Shown piece by piece: positions 27,281 through 36,272 of a DNA stretch of 64,000 nt. The stretch is from Polaribacter septentrionalilitoris (GTDB taxonomy: Bacteria; Bacteroidota; Bacteroidia; Flavobacteriales; Flavobacteriaceae). Within the stretch, counting starts at the first letter, position 1, and each line of letters opens with the position of its first letter. The translations under genes and the position numbers were made by a program. The stretch is taken from the NCBI RefSeq assembly GCF_009832745.1, contig NZ_VRMJ01000005.1:1-64000 (forward strand). The letters are read 5' to 3'. The notes beneath the pieces are model-generated. The model was given only the letters and a program-made list of their open reading frames with translations. It did no database searches and was not told where the DNA came from.

Positions 27281-27813
27281 TTTTTATATTTCGAAAATTT
27301 GTTAACCCAAATTACCCAAAGTAAAAAAACTGTTCCGTAGATTATTCCTGGAAAAATAATATCGTGTAAAACTCCTATTTGGTTAGGATATTTATAAATC
27401 ATTACTGTTAAGAGAGAAATTCGTAATACGTTAATCACATAAATAAAAACACTACCAAATAAGAGGTATAATACTGTGGCTTTTATAGATCCAGAAAAAG
27501 CAACAACAAAAGCCATGAACAAAATGATGACACTTATAGAATTACAACCTTCAATAACTCTTGCTGTATATTCCCCTTCTATAATCAATTTCATAGAAAC
27601 CTCTTTATCATGCTGAACAGTTTCTACATTATATCCAAAAAACGTTAACACATCAACAGTTTGATCTGCAACCTTTTTAGTTATAGAAGCTGATTTAAAG
27701 TTGTCTTCTTTTTGCTGAGAGTTTTCTAAATAGTAAGAATAAATTGCAAACAAAATAAAATAAGTAACAAAAAACTTAATTAAAAAAAAGATGATGTTTT
27801 TATGTTTTTTCAC
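27277..27813 (-). CDS. xrtF: Exosortase family protein XrtF
   Basis: A 178-residue membrane protein with the exosortase catalytic triad: Cys90 in VIEGCNSISV, Arg131 in NVLRISLLTV and His150 in GVLHDIIFPG. Helices are at about 11-28, 92-110, 113-141 and 152-172. Exosortases are transpeptidases that recognise a short C-terminal sorting signal on exported proteins. I saw no protein in this window with an obvious PEP-CTERM-like tail, so the target must be elsewhere. The gene is divergent from the GAF-domain gene at 27864. Confidence 0.88.
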   Translation of the reverse strand: MKKHKNIIFFLIKFFVTYFILFAIYSYYLENSQQKEDNFKSASITKKVADQTVDVLTFFGYNVETVQHDKEVSMKLIIEGEYTARVIEGCNSISVIILFMAFVVAFSGSIKATVLYLLFGSVFIYVINVLRISLLTVMIYKYPNQIGVLHDIIFPGIIYGTVFLLWVIWVNKFSKYKK

Positions 27814-27827
27814 AATAAATTTTGATT

Positions 27828-27836
27828 TAATTTTGC
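27828..27836 (+). promoter_or_regulatory. -7 promoter box of the GAF-domain gene
   Basis: TAATTTTGC, 27 nt before the ATG at 27864, matches the Bacteroidota -7 element. No clear TTG lies 19-23 nt upstream. Confidence 0.45.
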
Positions 27837-27863
27837 AACTTATTACAGTAACGAATATACAAA

Positions 27864-28316
27864 ATGAATATAGATATTTTACAAGGCCAAGTTGATAATA
27901 TTATTGCCACAGAAATAACAACATCAGAAAAATTACAAAACATTTGCGATTTATTAGAAAGTAAAATTTCTTATTATGATTGGGTAGGTTTCTATTTTAA
28001 AAACGGTGATAAAAATGAACTAAAATTGGCACAATATACTGGTGAAGAAACTGAGCATACAATTATTCCATTTGGAAAAGGTATTTGCGGTCAAGTTGCT
28101 GTGAGTAATGAGAATTTTATAGTGCAAGATGTTAGCGAACAAGACAACTACATTTCTTGTGGTTGGAAAGTAAAATCAGAAATTGTAATCCCTATTTTTG
28201 TAAATGGAGAAAACATAGGTCAAATTGATATCGATTCTCACACAGCGAATCCTTTTACTAAAAAAGACGAAGAACTTTTAGAATATATTTGTAAAAAAGT
28301 TTCATTGATTCTATAA
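27864..28316 (+). CDS. GAF-type free methionine-R-sulfoxide reductase-like protein
   Basis: A 150-residue stand-alone GAF domain of the fRMsr (YebR) type, which reduces free methionine-R-sulfoxide. Family landmarks: YYDWVGFYF, PFGKGICGQVA (Cys75), NYISCGWKVKSEIVIP (Cys99) and GQIDIDSH. Cys75 and Cys99 have the 24-residue spacing of the catalytic pair in the E. coli enzyme. The additional upstream Cys of the E. coli protein is absent here. It is divergent from xrtF and has its own promoter box. Confidence 0.78.
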   Translation: MNIDILQGQVDNIIATEITTSEKLQNICDLLESKISYYDWVGFYFKNGDKNELKLAQYTGEETEHTIIPFGKGICGQVAVSNENFIVQDVSEQDNYISCGWKVKSEIVIPIFVNGENIGQIDIDSHTANPFTKKDEELLEYICKKVSLIL

Positions 28317-28320
28317 TTAA

Positions 28321-28350
28321 TTGTTTTTTACGAGATTTTTTATATATTTG
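28321..28350 (+). promoter_or_regulatory. Promoter of the tandem micro-ORFs
   Basis: TTG (28321-28323), 19 nt, then TATATTTG (28343-28350): a well-spaced Bacteroidota promoter pointing at the two small ORFs. It begins 4 nt after the stop of the GAF-domain gene. Confidence 0.6.
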
Positions 28351-28404
28351 TTACCATATTATACGATTATTAATTTAATTCTAACATCATTAATCCCTTA
28401 AATA

Positions 28405-28533
28405 ATGAGAAAAGAACATACTACCTCATCAGTTGCATCAGGCAACTTATCACAACAATTTAATTCTGAAAAACAGTCTATTTTAAATCAATTTATGAAT
28501 TGGTTTAGAAATTTTGTTGAAAATGCAGAATAA
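28405..28533 (+). CDS. Micro-ORF 1 (42 residues)
   Basis: An ATG at 28405 opens a 42-residue frame (starts MRKEHTTSSV, ends FRNFVENAE). It is rich in Ser, Asn and Gln with an amphipathic end NQFMNWFRNF. No signal peptide. It lies about 50 nt downstream of a good promoter. The following small ORF has the same length and an almost identical start (ATGAGAAAA then a CAA or GAA). I do not recognise a family; the pairing and promoter are the reasons to believe it is expressed. Confidence 0.45.
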   Translation: MRKEHTTSSVASGNLSQQFNSEKQSILNQFMNWFRNFVENAE

Positions 28534-28570
28534 TTTTTTGTTTATTTTTTAATTTTTAAACCCCTAAATT

Positions 28571-28699
28571 ATGAGAAAACAACCCTCCAGCATTTTGCTG
28601 AAAATGCTTCCGTTTTTGCATAAGAAGCAAGACCGAAGAACACCAAGAGACTACTCAACTCTGGTAGAACACTTTAAAACCAAAATTCAAGTGGAATAG
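28571..28699 (+). CDS. Micro-ORF 2 (42 residues, basic)
   Basis: An ATG at 28571 opens a 42-residue frame (starts MRKQPSSILL, ends KTKIQVE). The middle is strongly basic (HKKQDRRTPRDY). It begins 37 nt after micro-ORF 1 and is preceded by CCCCTAAATT, similar to the CCCTTAAATA before the first. No known family. It could encode a small nucleic-acid- or membrane-binding peptide, or the region could be a structured RNA with chance frames. Confidence 0.45.
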   Translation: MRKQPSSILLKMLPFLHKKQDRRTPRDYSTLVEHFKTKIQVE

Positions 28700-28736
28700 T
28701 TGTTAACTATTTACTGTTTTTGTTACTATCTTTTTA

Positions 28737-28768
28737 TTGCCTTGAAAGAATGCTTTTCTTAAATTTGC
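28737..28768 (+). promoter_or_regulatory. purH promoter
   Basis: TTG (28737-28739), 20 nt, then TAAATTTGC (28760-28768): both halves of a Bacteroidota promoter, 22 nt before the purH ATG. It separates purH from the micro-ORFs. Confidence 0.65.
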
Positions 28769-28790
28769 AAGCTTAATAAGACAACTGGAA

Positions 28791-30317
28791 ATGAGTACTT
28801 CAAAAACAATTAAATCCGCATTAATTTCGGTATTTCACAAAGATGGTTTAGAACCAATTGTGAAAAAATTAAATGAGTTAAACGTAACCATCTACTCTAC
28901 AGGAGGAACAGAAAGGTTTATTAAAGATTTAGGAATAAATGTGATTCCTGTAGAAGATGTTACGTCATATCCATCTATTTTAGGCGGACGTGTAAAAACG
29001 TTACACCCAAAGGTTTTTGGAGGTATTCTAAACAGACAAGACCATGATGGTGATGTTGCTGAATTAGCAGAATACAATATTCCACAAATAGATTTGGTTA
29101 TTGTTGATTTATATCCTTTTGAAAAAACAGTTGCCTCTGGTGCACCTGAACAAGATATTGTTGAAAAAATTGATATTGGTGGAATCTCTTTGATTAGAGC
29201 TGCTGCGAAGAACTTTAAAGATACTTTTATTGTTTCTTCTATGGAGCAGTATGATGATTTTTTAACCATTATTTCCGAAAATAACGGAGAAACAACCATA
29301 GCACAAAGAAAGAAATTTGCTGCAAAATCTTTTAATATTTCTTCTCATTATGATACTGCTATCTTCAACTATTTTAATGAAGATGAAGTAGTCTACAAGG
29401 CAAGCGAACAAACTTCTAAAGTTTTACGTTATGGAGAAAACCCACACCAAAAAGGATATTTCTTTGGTGATTTAGAAGCAATGTTTGACAAGTTACATGG
29501 TAAAGAATTAAGCTATAACAACTTATTAGATGTTGATGCTGCTGTAAATTTGATTCAAGAATTTAAAGGAGAAGCACCAACTTTTGCCATTTTAAAACAC
29601 AATAACGCTTGTGGTTTTGCTCAAAGAGAAACTATAAAAAAAGCATATGTAGATGCTTTAGCAGGAGATCCTGTTTCTGCTTTTGGAGGTATTTTAATAG
29701 CAAATACAGAAATAGATGCAGATACTGCAACTGAAATTCACTCTTTATTTTGTGAAGTAGTCATTGCGCCTTCTTTTTCTGATGAAGCTTTATCTATCTT
29801 AAAAGGAAAAAAGAACAGAATTATTTTAATTCAAAAAGATGTTGAATTACCAAAAACAACTGTTAGAACTTGTTTAAACGGAAATTTAGTTCAAGACAAA
29901 GACAATATTACCGATAAGTTAGAAGATTTAAAATACGTAACTAACAATAAACCATCTGAAAATGAGTTAGATGATTTACTATTTGCTTCTAAGTTGTGTA
30001 AAAACACAAAATCTAATACCATTATTTTAGTTAAGAATAAGCAATTATTAGCTGGTGGAACAGGACAAACAAGTAGAGTTGACGCACTAAACCAAGCAAT
30101 TGAAAAAGCAAATTCTTTTGGTTTTGATTTAAATGGATCAGTAATGGCAAGTGATGCCTTTTTCCCATTCCCTGATTGTGTTGAAATAGCAGATAAAGCA
30201 GGTATTAAAAGTGTTATTCAACCTGGTGGATCAATCAAAGACCAATTAAGTATAGATTATTGTAACGAAAATAATTTATCAATGGTAATGACAGGAACAA
30301 GACACTTTAAACATTAA
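28791..30317 (+). CDS. purH: Bifunctional AICAR transformylase/IMP cyclohydrolase
   Basis: A 508-residue enzyme for the last two steps of IMP synthesis. The N-terminal cyclohydrolase part (about 1-195) has the MGS fold with STGGTERFI and GGRVKTLHPKVFGGIL. The transformylase part carries LRYGENPHQKGYF, LKHNNACGFA and DPVSAFGGI, and ends MVMTGTRHFKH. Length is normal. It has its own promoter and is followed after 78 nt by mreB. Confidence 0.97.
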   Translation: MSTSKTIKSALISVFHKDGLEPIVKKLNELNVTIYSTGGTERFIKDLGINVIPVEDVTSYPSILGGRVKTLHPKVFGGILNRQDHDGDVAELAEYNIPQIDLVIVDLYPFEKTVASGAPEQDIVEKIDIGGISLIRAAAKNFKDTFIVSSMEQYDDFLTIISENNGETTIAQRKKFAAKSFNISSHYDTAIFNYFNEDEVVYKASEQTSKVLRYGENPHQKGYFFGDLEAMFDKLHGKELSYNNLLDVDAAVNLIQEFKGEAPTFAILKHNNACGFAQRETIKKAYVDALAGDPVSAFGGILIANTEIDADTATEIHSLFCEVVIAPSFSDEALSILKGKKNRIILIQKDVELPKTTVRTCLNGNLVQDKDNITDKLEDLKYVTNNKPSENELDDLLFASKLCKNTKSNTIILVKNKQLLAGGTGQTSRVDALNQAIEKANSFGFDLNGSVMASDAFFPFPDCVEIADKAGIKSVIQPGGSIKDQLSIDYCNENNLSMVMTGTRHFKH

Positions 30318-30395
30318 TAAATTATATGCAATTCACAGACAGAATTTTAGTAAGTTTGTAATAATGCATCAAAAATAATATAAGAAATATATTTT

Positions 30396-31424
30396 ATGGG
30401 TTTTTTCGATTTTATGACGGAGGATATTGCGATTGATTTAGGAACCGCAAACACATTAATAATTCACAACGGAAAAGTGGTTATTGATAGTCCGTCTATT
30501 GTTGCTCGAAATAGAATCTCTGGTAATATTATTGCTATTGGTAGAGAAGCCAATTTAATGCAAGGAAAAACCCATGAAAATATAAAAACCATTCGTCCTT
30601 TAAAAGATGGAGTAATTGCAGATTTTGAAGCGTCAGAACAGATGATTAAAGAGTTTGTAAAGCAAATTCCATCTATAAAAAAGAAGCTTTTTCCACCTGC
30701 TTTACGTATGGTAATTTGTATTCCATCAGGAATTACAGAAGTTGAAAAACGTGCAGTTCGTGATTCAGCAAAACATATGAATGCGAAAGAAATTTATTTA
30801 ATTTACGAACCAATGGCTGCTGCAATTGGTGTTGGTATCGATATTATGGAACCAAAAGGAAACATGATTATTGATATAGGTGGTGGAACAACCGAAATTG
30901 CTGTAATTGCTTTAGGAGGTATTGTTTGTGATCAATCTGTAAAAGTTGCTGGTGATTTATTTACAAGTGACATTATGTATTACATGCGTACACAACACAA
31001 CTTACATGTTGGTGAAACTACTGCAGAAAAAATTAAAATTCAGATTGGTGCTGCAACCGAAGATTTAGAAACTCCACCAGAAGAAATGTTAGTTCAAGGT
31101 AGAGATTTATTAAGTGGAAAACCAAAACAAGTACAGGTTTCTTTTAGAGAAATAGCCAAAGCTTTAGATAAATCTATCTTGAGAATTGAAGATGCTGTCA
31201 TGGAAACTTTATCGAAAACTCCACCAGAATTAGCAGCTGACATCTACAATACAGGAATCTATTTGGCAGGAGGAGGCTCTATGCTAAGAGGTTTAGACAA
31301 GCGTTTATCTCGTAAAACAGACTTACCTGTTTACGTCGCTGAAGATCCTTTAAGAGCTGTAGTTCGTGGGACAGGAATTGCTTTAAAAGAATTAAACAAA
31401 TACAAAAATGTATTAATGAAGTAG
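30396..31424 (+). CDS. mreB: Rod-shape-determining protein MreB
   Basis: A 342-residue actin-like protein that forms membrane filaments and steers the elongasome. Actin-fold motifs are intact: IAIDLGTANTLI (phosphate 1), IIDIGGGTTEIAV (phosphate 2) and GGGSMLRGLD (adenosine). The N-terminal MGFFDFMTED is a likely amphipathic membrane anchor. A TAAGTTTG box at 30351-30358 may drive it. It is the first gene of mreB-mreC-mreD-mrdA-rodA. Confidence 0.97.
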   Translation: MGFFDFMTEDIAIDLGTANTLIIHNGKVVIDSPSIVARNRISGNIIAIGREANLMQGKTHENIKTIRPLKDGVIADFEASEQMIKEFVKQIPSIKKKLFPPALRMVICIPSGITEVEKRAVRDSAKHMNAKEIYLIYEPMAAAIGVGIDIMEPKGNMIIDIGGGTTEIAVIALGGIVCDQSVKVAGDLFTSDIMYYMRTQHNLHVGETTAEKIKIQIGAATEDLETPPEEMLVQGRDLLSGKPKQVQVSFREIAKALDKSILRIEDAVMETLSKTPPELAADIYNTGIYLAGGGSMLRGLDKRLSRKTDLPVYVAEDPLRAVVRGTGIALKELNKYKNVLMK

Positions 31425-31447
31425 TAAATTAGAAAGTAATTTAAAGG

Positions 31448-32275
31448 ATGCAGCAGATTATCTATTTTTTCCAGAAATTTAAATATTTTCTGTTCTACCT
31501 ATTTTTAACAATACTTTCATTTGTATTTACTTTTACCAATCTAAACTTTCATAAAAGCAAATTTGTAAATTCTGCAAATAGCATTACTGGTGGTTTATAT
31601 ACTCAAATTTCTAATATCTCTGAATATCTTTCATTGAAAGAAGAAAACAAAAGACTATCAGAAGAAAATACACGTTTAAAAAATCAGATCGAAAAAACTA
31701 CTCTTCGTTTAAGTAGCGATTCTATTGTTATTGATTCATCAAAATATCATCAAAAATACACTTTTACTAATGCTAAAATTATTAAAAATGATTTTACCAA
31801 AGCATTTAACTTTTTAACCATTAATAGAGGTAAAAAAGACGGAATAACAAAAGAAATGGCAGTAATTAATAGTCTTGGAATTATTGGAATTACTGATAAT
31901 ACTTCGAATTCTTACGCCAGAGTTCAATCGATTTTAAATAAAAACAGTAAAATAAACGCAAGATTAAAAGGCAACACTTCTTATTTTGGCACTTTAGAAT
32001 GGGATGGTAATAAATATACTACTGTACAATTGTATGATATTCCAAGACAAGCTCCATTAAAAATTGGAGACACTATAGAAACAGGTGGAAAATCTACAAT
32101 TTTCCCAGAAGGTATTCCAATAGGAACTATCTCTAAACTTTATAAAGGCACTACCGCTAACAATAAAATGGATGTAAAACTTTTTAACGACATGAGTAAC
32201 CTGGGTTATGTAAAAGTTGTAAAAAGTTTAGACAAAAAAGAAATACAATCATTAGAAATTACTAAAGATGAATAG
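31448..32275 (+). CDS. mreC: Rod-shape-determining protein MreC
   Basis: A 275-residue bitopic protein. One N-terminal membrane helix (about 12-30) is followed by a coiled coil (about 58-82, SLKEENKRLSEENTRLKNQI) and the two beta-barrels of MreC, with GTLEWDGNKY, DTIETGG and FPEGIPIGTI as recognisable pieces. It scaffolds PBP2 in the periplasm. Its 3' end overlaps mreD by 8 nt. Confidence 0.93.
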   Translation: MQQIIYFFQKFKYFLFYLFLTILSFVFTFTNLNFHKSKFVNSANSITGGLYTQISNISEYLSLKEENKRLSEENTRLKNQIEKTTLRLSSDSIVIDSSKYHQKYTFTNAKIIKNDFTKAFNFLTINRGKKDGITKEMAVINSLGIIGITDNTSNSYARVQSILNKNSKINARLKGNTSYFGTLEWDGNKYTTVQLYDIPRQAPLKIGDTIETGGKSTIFPEGIPIGTISKLYKGTTANNKMDVKLFNDMSNLGYVKVVKSLDKKEIQSLEITKDE

Positions 32276-32771
32276 TACATTAAGAATTATATTACTGTTT
32301 ATTCTAATTTTATTTCTACAAGTATTTATTTTAAATAATATAAACTTTTTAGGATATATTAATCCGTATTTATACATCGCTTTTGTATTTTATTATCCTT
32401 TAAAAGAAAAAAGATTTACAATTTTATTCTTAAGTTTTCTTTTAGGCTTATTGGTCGATTTCTTCTCAGATTCTGGAGGAATTCATGCATTTTCCTTACT
32501 CACTATTGCTTACCTCAGAGTATTCTTTATCAAACTATACTTTAAAAAAGTTCCTGTTGATTATCCATTTTTTAAACTGAAAGCCGAACCTTTTGGAAAA
32601 GTTTTTAACTATGTGGTAACTTTAACATTGATACATCATTTTATCTTATTTTCTTTTAGTAATTTTAGTATTCAAAATTTTACTGATGTTTTGTCAAACA
32701 CTTTATTTTCTGGCATATTCACATTAATTTTATTTTTTTTAAGCAGCTATATTTTTATTAAAGAAGAATAA
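32268..32771 (+). CDS. mreD: Rod-shape-determining protein MreD
   Basis: A 167-residue integral membrane protein with about five helices, including the LLGLLVDFFSDSGGIHAFSL segment whose DxFSxxGGxHAF pattern is typical of Bacteroidota MreD. It completes the MreBCD complex. It overlaps mreC by 8 nt and the PBP2 gene by one base (TAATG), so translation of all three is coupled. Confidence 0.9.
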   Translation: MNSTLRIILLFILILFLQVFILNNINFLGYINPYLYIAFVFYYPLKEKRFTILFLSFLLGLLVDFFSDSGGIHAFSLLTIAYLRVFFIKLYFKKVPVDYPFFKLKAEPFGKVFNYVVTLTLIHHFILFSFSNFSIQNFTDVLSNTLFSGIFTLILFFLSSYIFIKEE

Positions 32772-34657
32772 TGCAAAGAAGTTTTTTACTTTACATTTTA
32801 ATATCTATTGTTGGCATAATTTTTATAGGAAGATTATTTCAGCTACAAGTGATACGTGGTGCCAATTACAATCCAATTAGAAATGCATCTGTAAAAGTAG
32901 TCTATGACTACCCTGAACGTGGTTATATTTATGATAGAAAAGAAAAATTATTAGTAGCTAATGAGTTGTCTTATGATGTAATGATTCAACCTAATCAAGT
33001 AACTCCATTAGATACATTAGAATTCTGCAACTTGCTTAAAATTGATAAATCAGACTTCTTAAAAAGATTTCAAAGAGCTGAAAGATATGCTTCTTATTTG
33101 CCTTCGGTTTTCTTAAAGCAATTGGCAAAATCAGATTTTGCTTTTCTTCAAGAAAAATTACACAAATACAAAGGTTTTTACATTCAGAAGAGAATCATAA
33201 GACAATATCCAATTAAAGCTGCAGCAAATGTATTAGGTTATATTGGTGAAGTTAATGAAGCACTTGCAAAAAAAAGTGATTATTATCAGCAAGGTGAATT
33301 GCTTGGTAAAGATGGTGTTGAAAGACAATATGAAGACCTATTAAGAGGTGAAAAAGGAAAGAAATACCTTCAAAGAAACAACTTAAATAAAATTACAGGG
33401 TCTTACCTAGAAGGCAAATACGATACATTACCAGTAAACGGTAAAGACTTAACATTAACTTTAGATATTGATTTACAATTGTATGGCCAACAATTAATGT
33501 CTGGAAAAAGAGGTGGAATTGTAGCTATTGAACCATCATCTGGTGAAATTTTAGCGCTTGTAACCTCTCCTACTTATGATCCTAATATGTTGGTTGGTAG
33601 AAAAAGGTCAAAAAATTCTGTAATACTATTTAATGATACAATTAGTAAACCTTCTTACGACAGAGGTCTTTTAGCTGCTTATCCTCCTGGTTCTCCTTTT
33701 AAAATGATGAATGCTTTAATTGGTCTTCAAGAAAATGTAATTAATGAACAAACACACTTTTACTGTTACAATGGTTTCAAATACGGAAGATCTAAAGATG
33801 CTTTTATGGGATGTCATTGCGGAATTTATGCAAAACCCATTAAACTTAAAACAGCCATTGCTAAGTCTTGTAATAGTTATTTCTCTAATACATACAAAAG
33901 AATTGTAGAAAAAAACAACAATCCTTCTAAAGGTTTAGACAATTGGAACAAACATGTCACTAGTTTTGGCTTAGGGGATTATTTAGGGTATGATTTACCA
34001 GCAGGTAGCCCTGGATTAATTCCGGATGGAAAATATTATGACAACATATACAAGTATTCTTGGAGTGCATCTACAAATATATCTAATGCAATTGGTCAAG
34101 GAGAAATATTAACTACTCCAATTCAGTTGGCTAATTTTACAGCAGCCATTGCCAACAAAGGACATTTTTATACTCCTCATATCTTAAAGAAAGTAAGTCA
34201 GAAACCCATTGATAACGAAAATTATGTAACTCCTAAAAAAACAACAATTCAACCAAAATATTTCGAACCAGTTATCCAAGCAATGCATGAAGTATTTAAA
34301 ACCGGTACTGGAAGATGGAGCCAAGTAAAAGGAATTGATATTTGCGGAAAAACAGGTACAGCAGAAAATTTTGCAATTATTGATGGTCAAAAAATACAGT
34401 TACCAGATCATTCTATTTTAGTTGCTTTTGCTCCGAAAGAAAATCCAAAAATCGCATTGGCCATTTTTGTTGAAAATGGAGGTTATGGTTCAACAATTGC
34501 TGCACCAATAACTAGCTTACTAATTGAAAAGTATTTAAACGGAGAAATCTCCGCTAAAAATAAATACAGAGAGCAAAACATGTTAAACCTTAGTTTAAAT
34601 GATATTTACGATAAACTAAATCAAAAACCAGAAGAAATTGCGTCAGGAACGAAATAA
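32771..34657 (+). CDS. mrdA: Penicillin-binding protein 2
   Basis: A 628-residue class B transpeptidase of the elongasome. One membrane helix (about 5-21), a pedestal/dimerisation region (PERGYIYDRKEKLLVAN) and a transpeptidase domain with SxxK in PPGSPFKMMN, SxN in AKSCNSYF and KTG in CGKTGTAEN. It crosslinks peptidoglycan during side-wall growth and pairs with RodA, whose gene overlaps its 3' end by 20 nt. Confidence 0.95.
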   Translation: MQRSFLLYILISIVGIIFIGRLFQLQVIRGANYNPIRNASVKVVYDYPERGYIYDRKEKLLVANELSYDVMIQPNQVTPLDTLEFCNLLKIDKSDFLKRFQRAERYASYLPSVFLKQLAKSDFAFLQEKLHKYKGFYIQKRIIRQYPIKAAANVLGYIGEVNEALAKKSDYYQQGELLGKDGVERQYEDLLRGEKGKKYLQRNNLNKITGSYLEGKYDTLPVNGKDLTLTLDIDLQLYGQQLMSGKRGGIVAIEPSSGEILALVTSPTYDPNMLVGRKRSKNSVILFNDTISKPSYDRGLLAAYPPGSPFKMMNALIGLQENVINEQTHFYCYNGFKYGRSKDAFMGCHCGIYAKPIKLKTAIAKSCNSYFSNTYKRIVEKNNNPSKGLDNWNKHVTSFGLGDYLGYDLPAGSPGLIPDGKYYDNIYKYSWSASTNISNAIGQGEILTTPIQLANFTAAIANKGHFYTPHILKKVSQKPIDNENYVTPKKTTIQPKYFEPVIQAMHEVFKTGTGRWSQVKGIDICGKTGTAENFAIIDGQKIQLPDHSILVAFAPKENPKIALAIFVENGGYGSTIAAPITSLLIEKYLNGEISAKNKYREQNMLNLSLNDIYDKLNQKPEEIASGTK

Positions 34658-35918
34658 TATTTTTGCTGATATCGATTGGATTTTAGTTATCCTTTTTGCC
34701 ATACTTATTGGCTTTGGATGGATGAATATTTATGCAGCTTCAAAAACTTCAGAAGATTTTGAACTACTCAGTTTCTCAACAAAATATGGTAAACAATTTA
34801 TTTTTATCTGTTTAACCATTCCCTTAATTGTTTTTATACTGTTTTTTAACTCCAAATTTTACGAACAATTTGCGAGTATTTTCTATATTATTTCCTTGAT
34901 TTCATTAATAGGGTTATTTGTATTTGGTAAAGAAATTAATGGAGCAAAATCATGGTATAACTTTGGTGTTTTAGGGCTTCAACCCTCAGAATTTGTGAAA
35001 GCATTTACTGCATTAGCTGTCGCAAAACTATTAAGTGACAGGCAGTATAATTTAAAACTCATTAAGAATCAAATTAAAGCATTTATCATTATTTTTCTTC
35101 CAGCTGTATTAATTACATTACAGCCAGATGCAGGTTCTGCATTAATTTATTTAGCTTTCTTTTTTGTATTAAATAGAGAAGGGTTAACCTTAAACTACAT
35201 CATTTTTGGTTCACTATTAATTCTAATTTTTATTCTAACTATTCTATTTGGAGTTAAATCAATCTCAATTGTACTTTTTACTTTATTAACTTTTGCTACT
35301 GCCTATTTCATATATAAAGGTGGAAAAAGGTTTCTAAGATTTAATTTTCTTAAAATAATAGTAATTTACATTGTTACAGGGCTCTTTTTATTTTCTACTT
35401 ACTATGCCTACAATAACGTCTTTAAACAACATCATAGAGATAGATTTGAAATCTTATTAGGCATAAAAAAAGACAATAAAAATATTGGATACAATTCGTA
35501 TCAATCAGAATTAACTATTAGCTCTGGAGGATGGACTGGAAAAGGGTTTTTAAAAGGTGATATTACTAAAGGTAATTTTGTTCCAGAACAACATACAGAT
35601 TATATTTTTAGTACAGTTGGTGAAGAATGGGGGTTTTTAGGATGTTCAATAGTAATCATACTATTTACCTTAATGCTTTTTAGAATTATATATTTAGCAG
35701 ATACTCACACAAACAAATTCGGACGAATATATGGTTATGGTGTGGCCTCTATCCTATTTTTTCACATTATAGTTAATATTGGAATGGTTATTGGCTTATT
35801 ACCAACTGTTGGAATCCCTCTACCTTTCTTTAGTTATGGAGGTTCTTCTCTCTGGGGATTTACAATCTTACTCTTTATATTTATAAGGTTAGACGCACAT
35901 AAAAACTACGACTGGTAG
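34638..35918 (+). CDS. rodA: Peptidoglycan glycosyltransferase RodA
   Basis: A 426-residue SEDS-family polymerase with about ten membrane helices. Family motifs: GINGAKSWYNFG-like (EINGAKSWYNFG), QPSEFVKAFTALAVAK, QPDAGSALIY, FVPEQHTDYIFSTVGEEWG and PLPFFSYGGSS. The start appears to be TTG at 34638, 20 nt inside mrdA; the first ATG downstream would delete the first membrane helix. Overlap and a weak start codon suggest that RodA is made by re-initiation and kept in proportion to PBP2. Confidence 0.93.
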   Translation: MRQERNNIFADIDWILVILFAILIGFGWMNIYAASKTSEDFELLSFSTKYGKQFIFICLTIPLIVFILFFNSKFYEQFASIFYIISLISLIGLFVFGKEINGAKSWYNFGVLGLQPSEFVKAFTALAVAKLLSDRQYNLKLIKNQIKAFIIIFLPAVLITLQPDAGSALIYLAFFFVLNREGLTLNYIIFGSLLILIFILTILFGVKSISIVLFTLLTFATAYFIYKGGKRFLRFNFLKIIVIYIVTGLFLFSTYYAYNNVFKQHHRDRFEILLGIKKDNKNIGYNSYQSELTISSGGWTGKGFLKGDITKGNFVPEQHTDYIFSTVGEEWGFLGCSIVIILFTLMLFRIIYLADTHTNKFGRIYGYGVASILFFHIIVNIGMVIGLLPTVGIPLPFFSYGGSSLWGFTILLFIFIRLDAHKNYDW

Positions 35919-35931
35919 CTTTTAAAGCAAA

Positions 35932-35965
35932 AAAACTCTGAATAAATAAATATTCAGAGTTTTAA
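35932..35965. terminator. Bidirectional terminator between rodA and rpsT
   Basis: AAACTCTGAATA (35933-35944) pairs with TATTCAGAGTTT (35951-35962), loop of 6, with A and T runs on either side. It ends the mre operon on the plus strand and rpsT on the minus strand. Confidence 0.9.
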
Positions 35966-35987
35966 ATAATAAATTTTTGTTCAAAAA

Positions 35988-36239
35988 TTACAAAGCAGCT
36001 ACGTGCTTAGCTAATTTAGATTTTAAATTTGCAGCTTTGTTTTTGTGGATAATGTTATTCTTAGCTAACTTATCTAACATAGAAATAACGTTACCTAATT
36101 TTCCTTCTGCTTCCTTCTTGTCTTCAATGGTACGTAAGTCTCTTACAGCATTTCTAGTAGTTTTATGCTGATATTTATTACGTAACCTCTTAGATTCGTT
36201 ACTTCTGATTCTTTTTAATGCTGACTTATGATTTGCCAT
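35988..36239 (-). CDS. rpsT: Ribosomal protein bS20
   Basis: An 83-residue basic three-helix protein that binds 16S rRNA in the small subunit. The start [21 protein letters not shown] is diagnostic. It lies 33 nt downstream of the tRNA-Glu gene on the same strand and is probably cotranscribed with it from the promoter at 36375-36405, ending at the terminator near 35932. Confidence 0.96.
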   Translation of the reverse strand: MANHKSALKRIRSNESKRLRNKYQHKTTRNAVRDLRTIEDKKEAEGKLGNVISMLDKLAKNNIIHKNKAANLKSKLAKHVAAL

Positions 36240-36272
36240 AATTTTACTTCTTGTGTTTTTATTAAAACTTTG

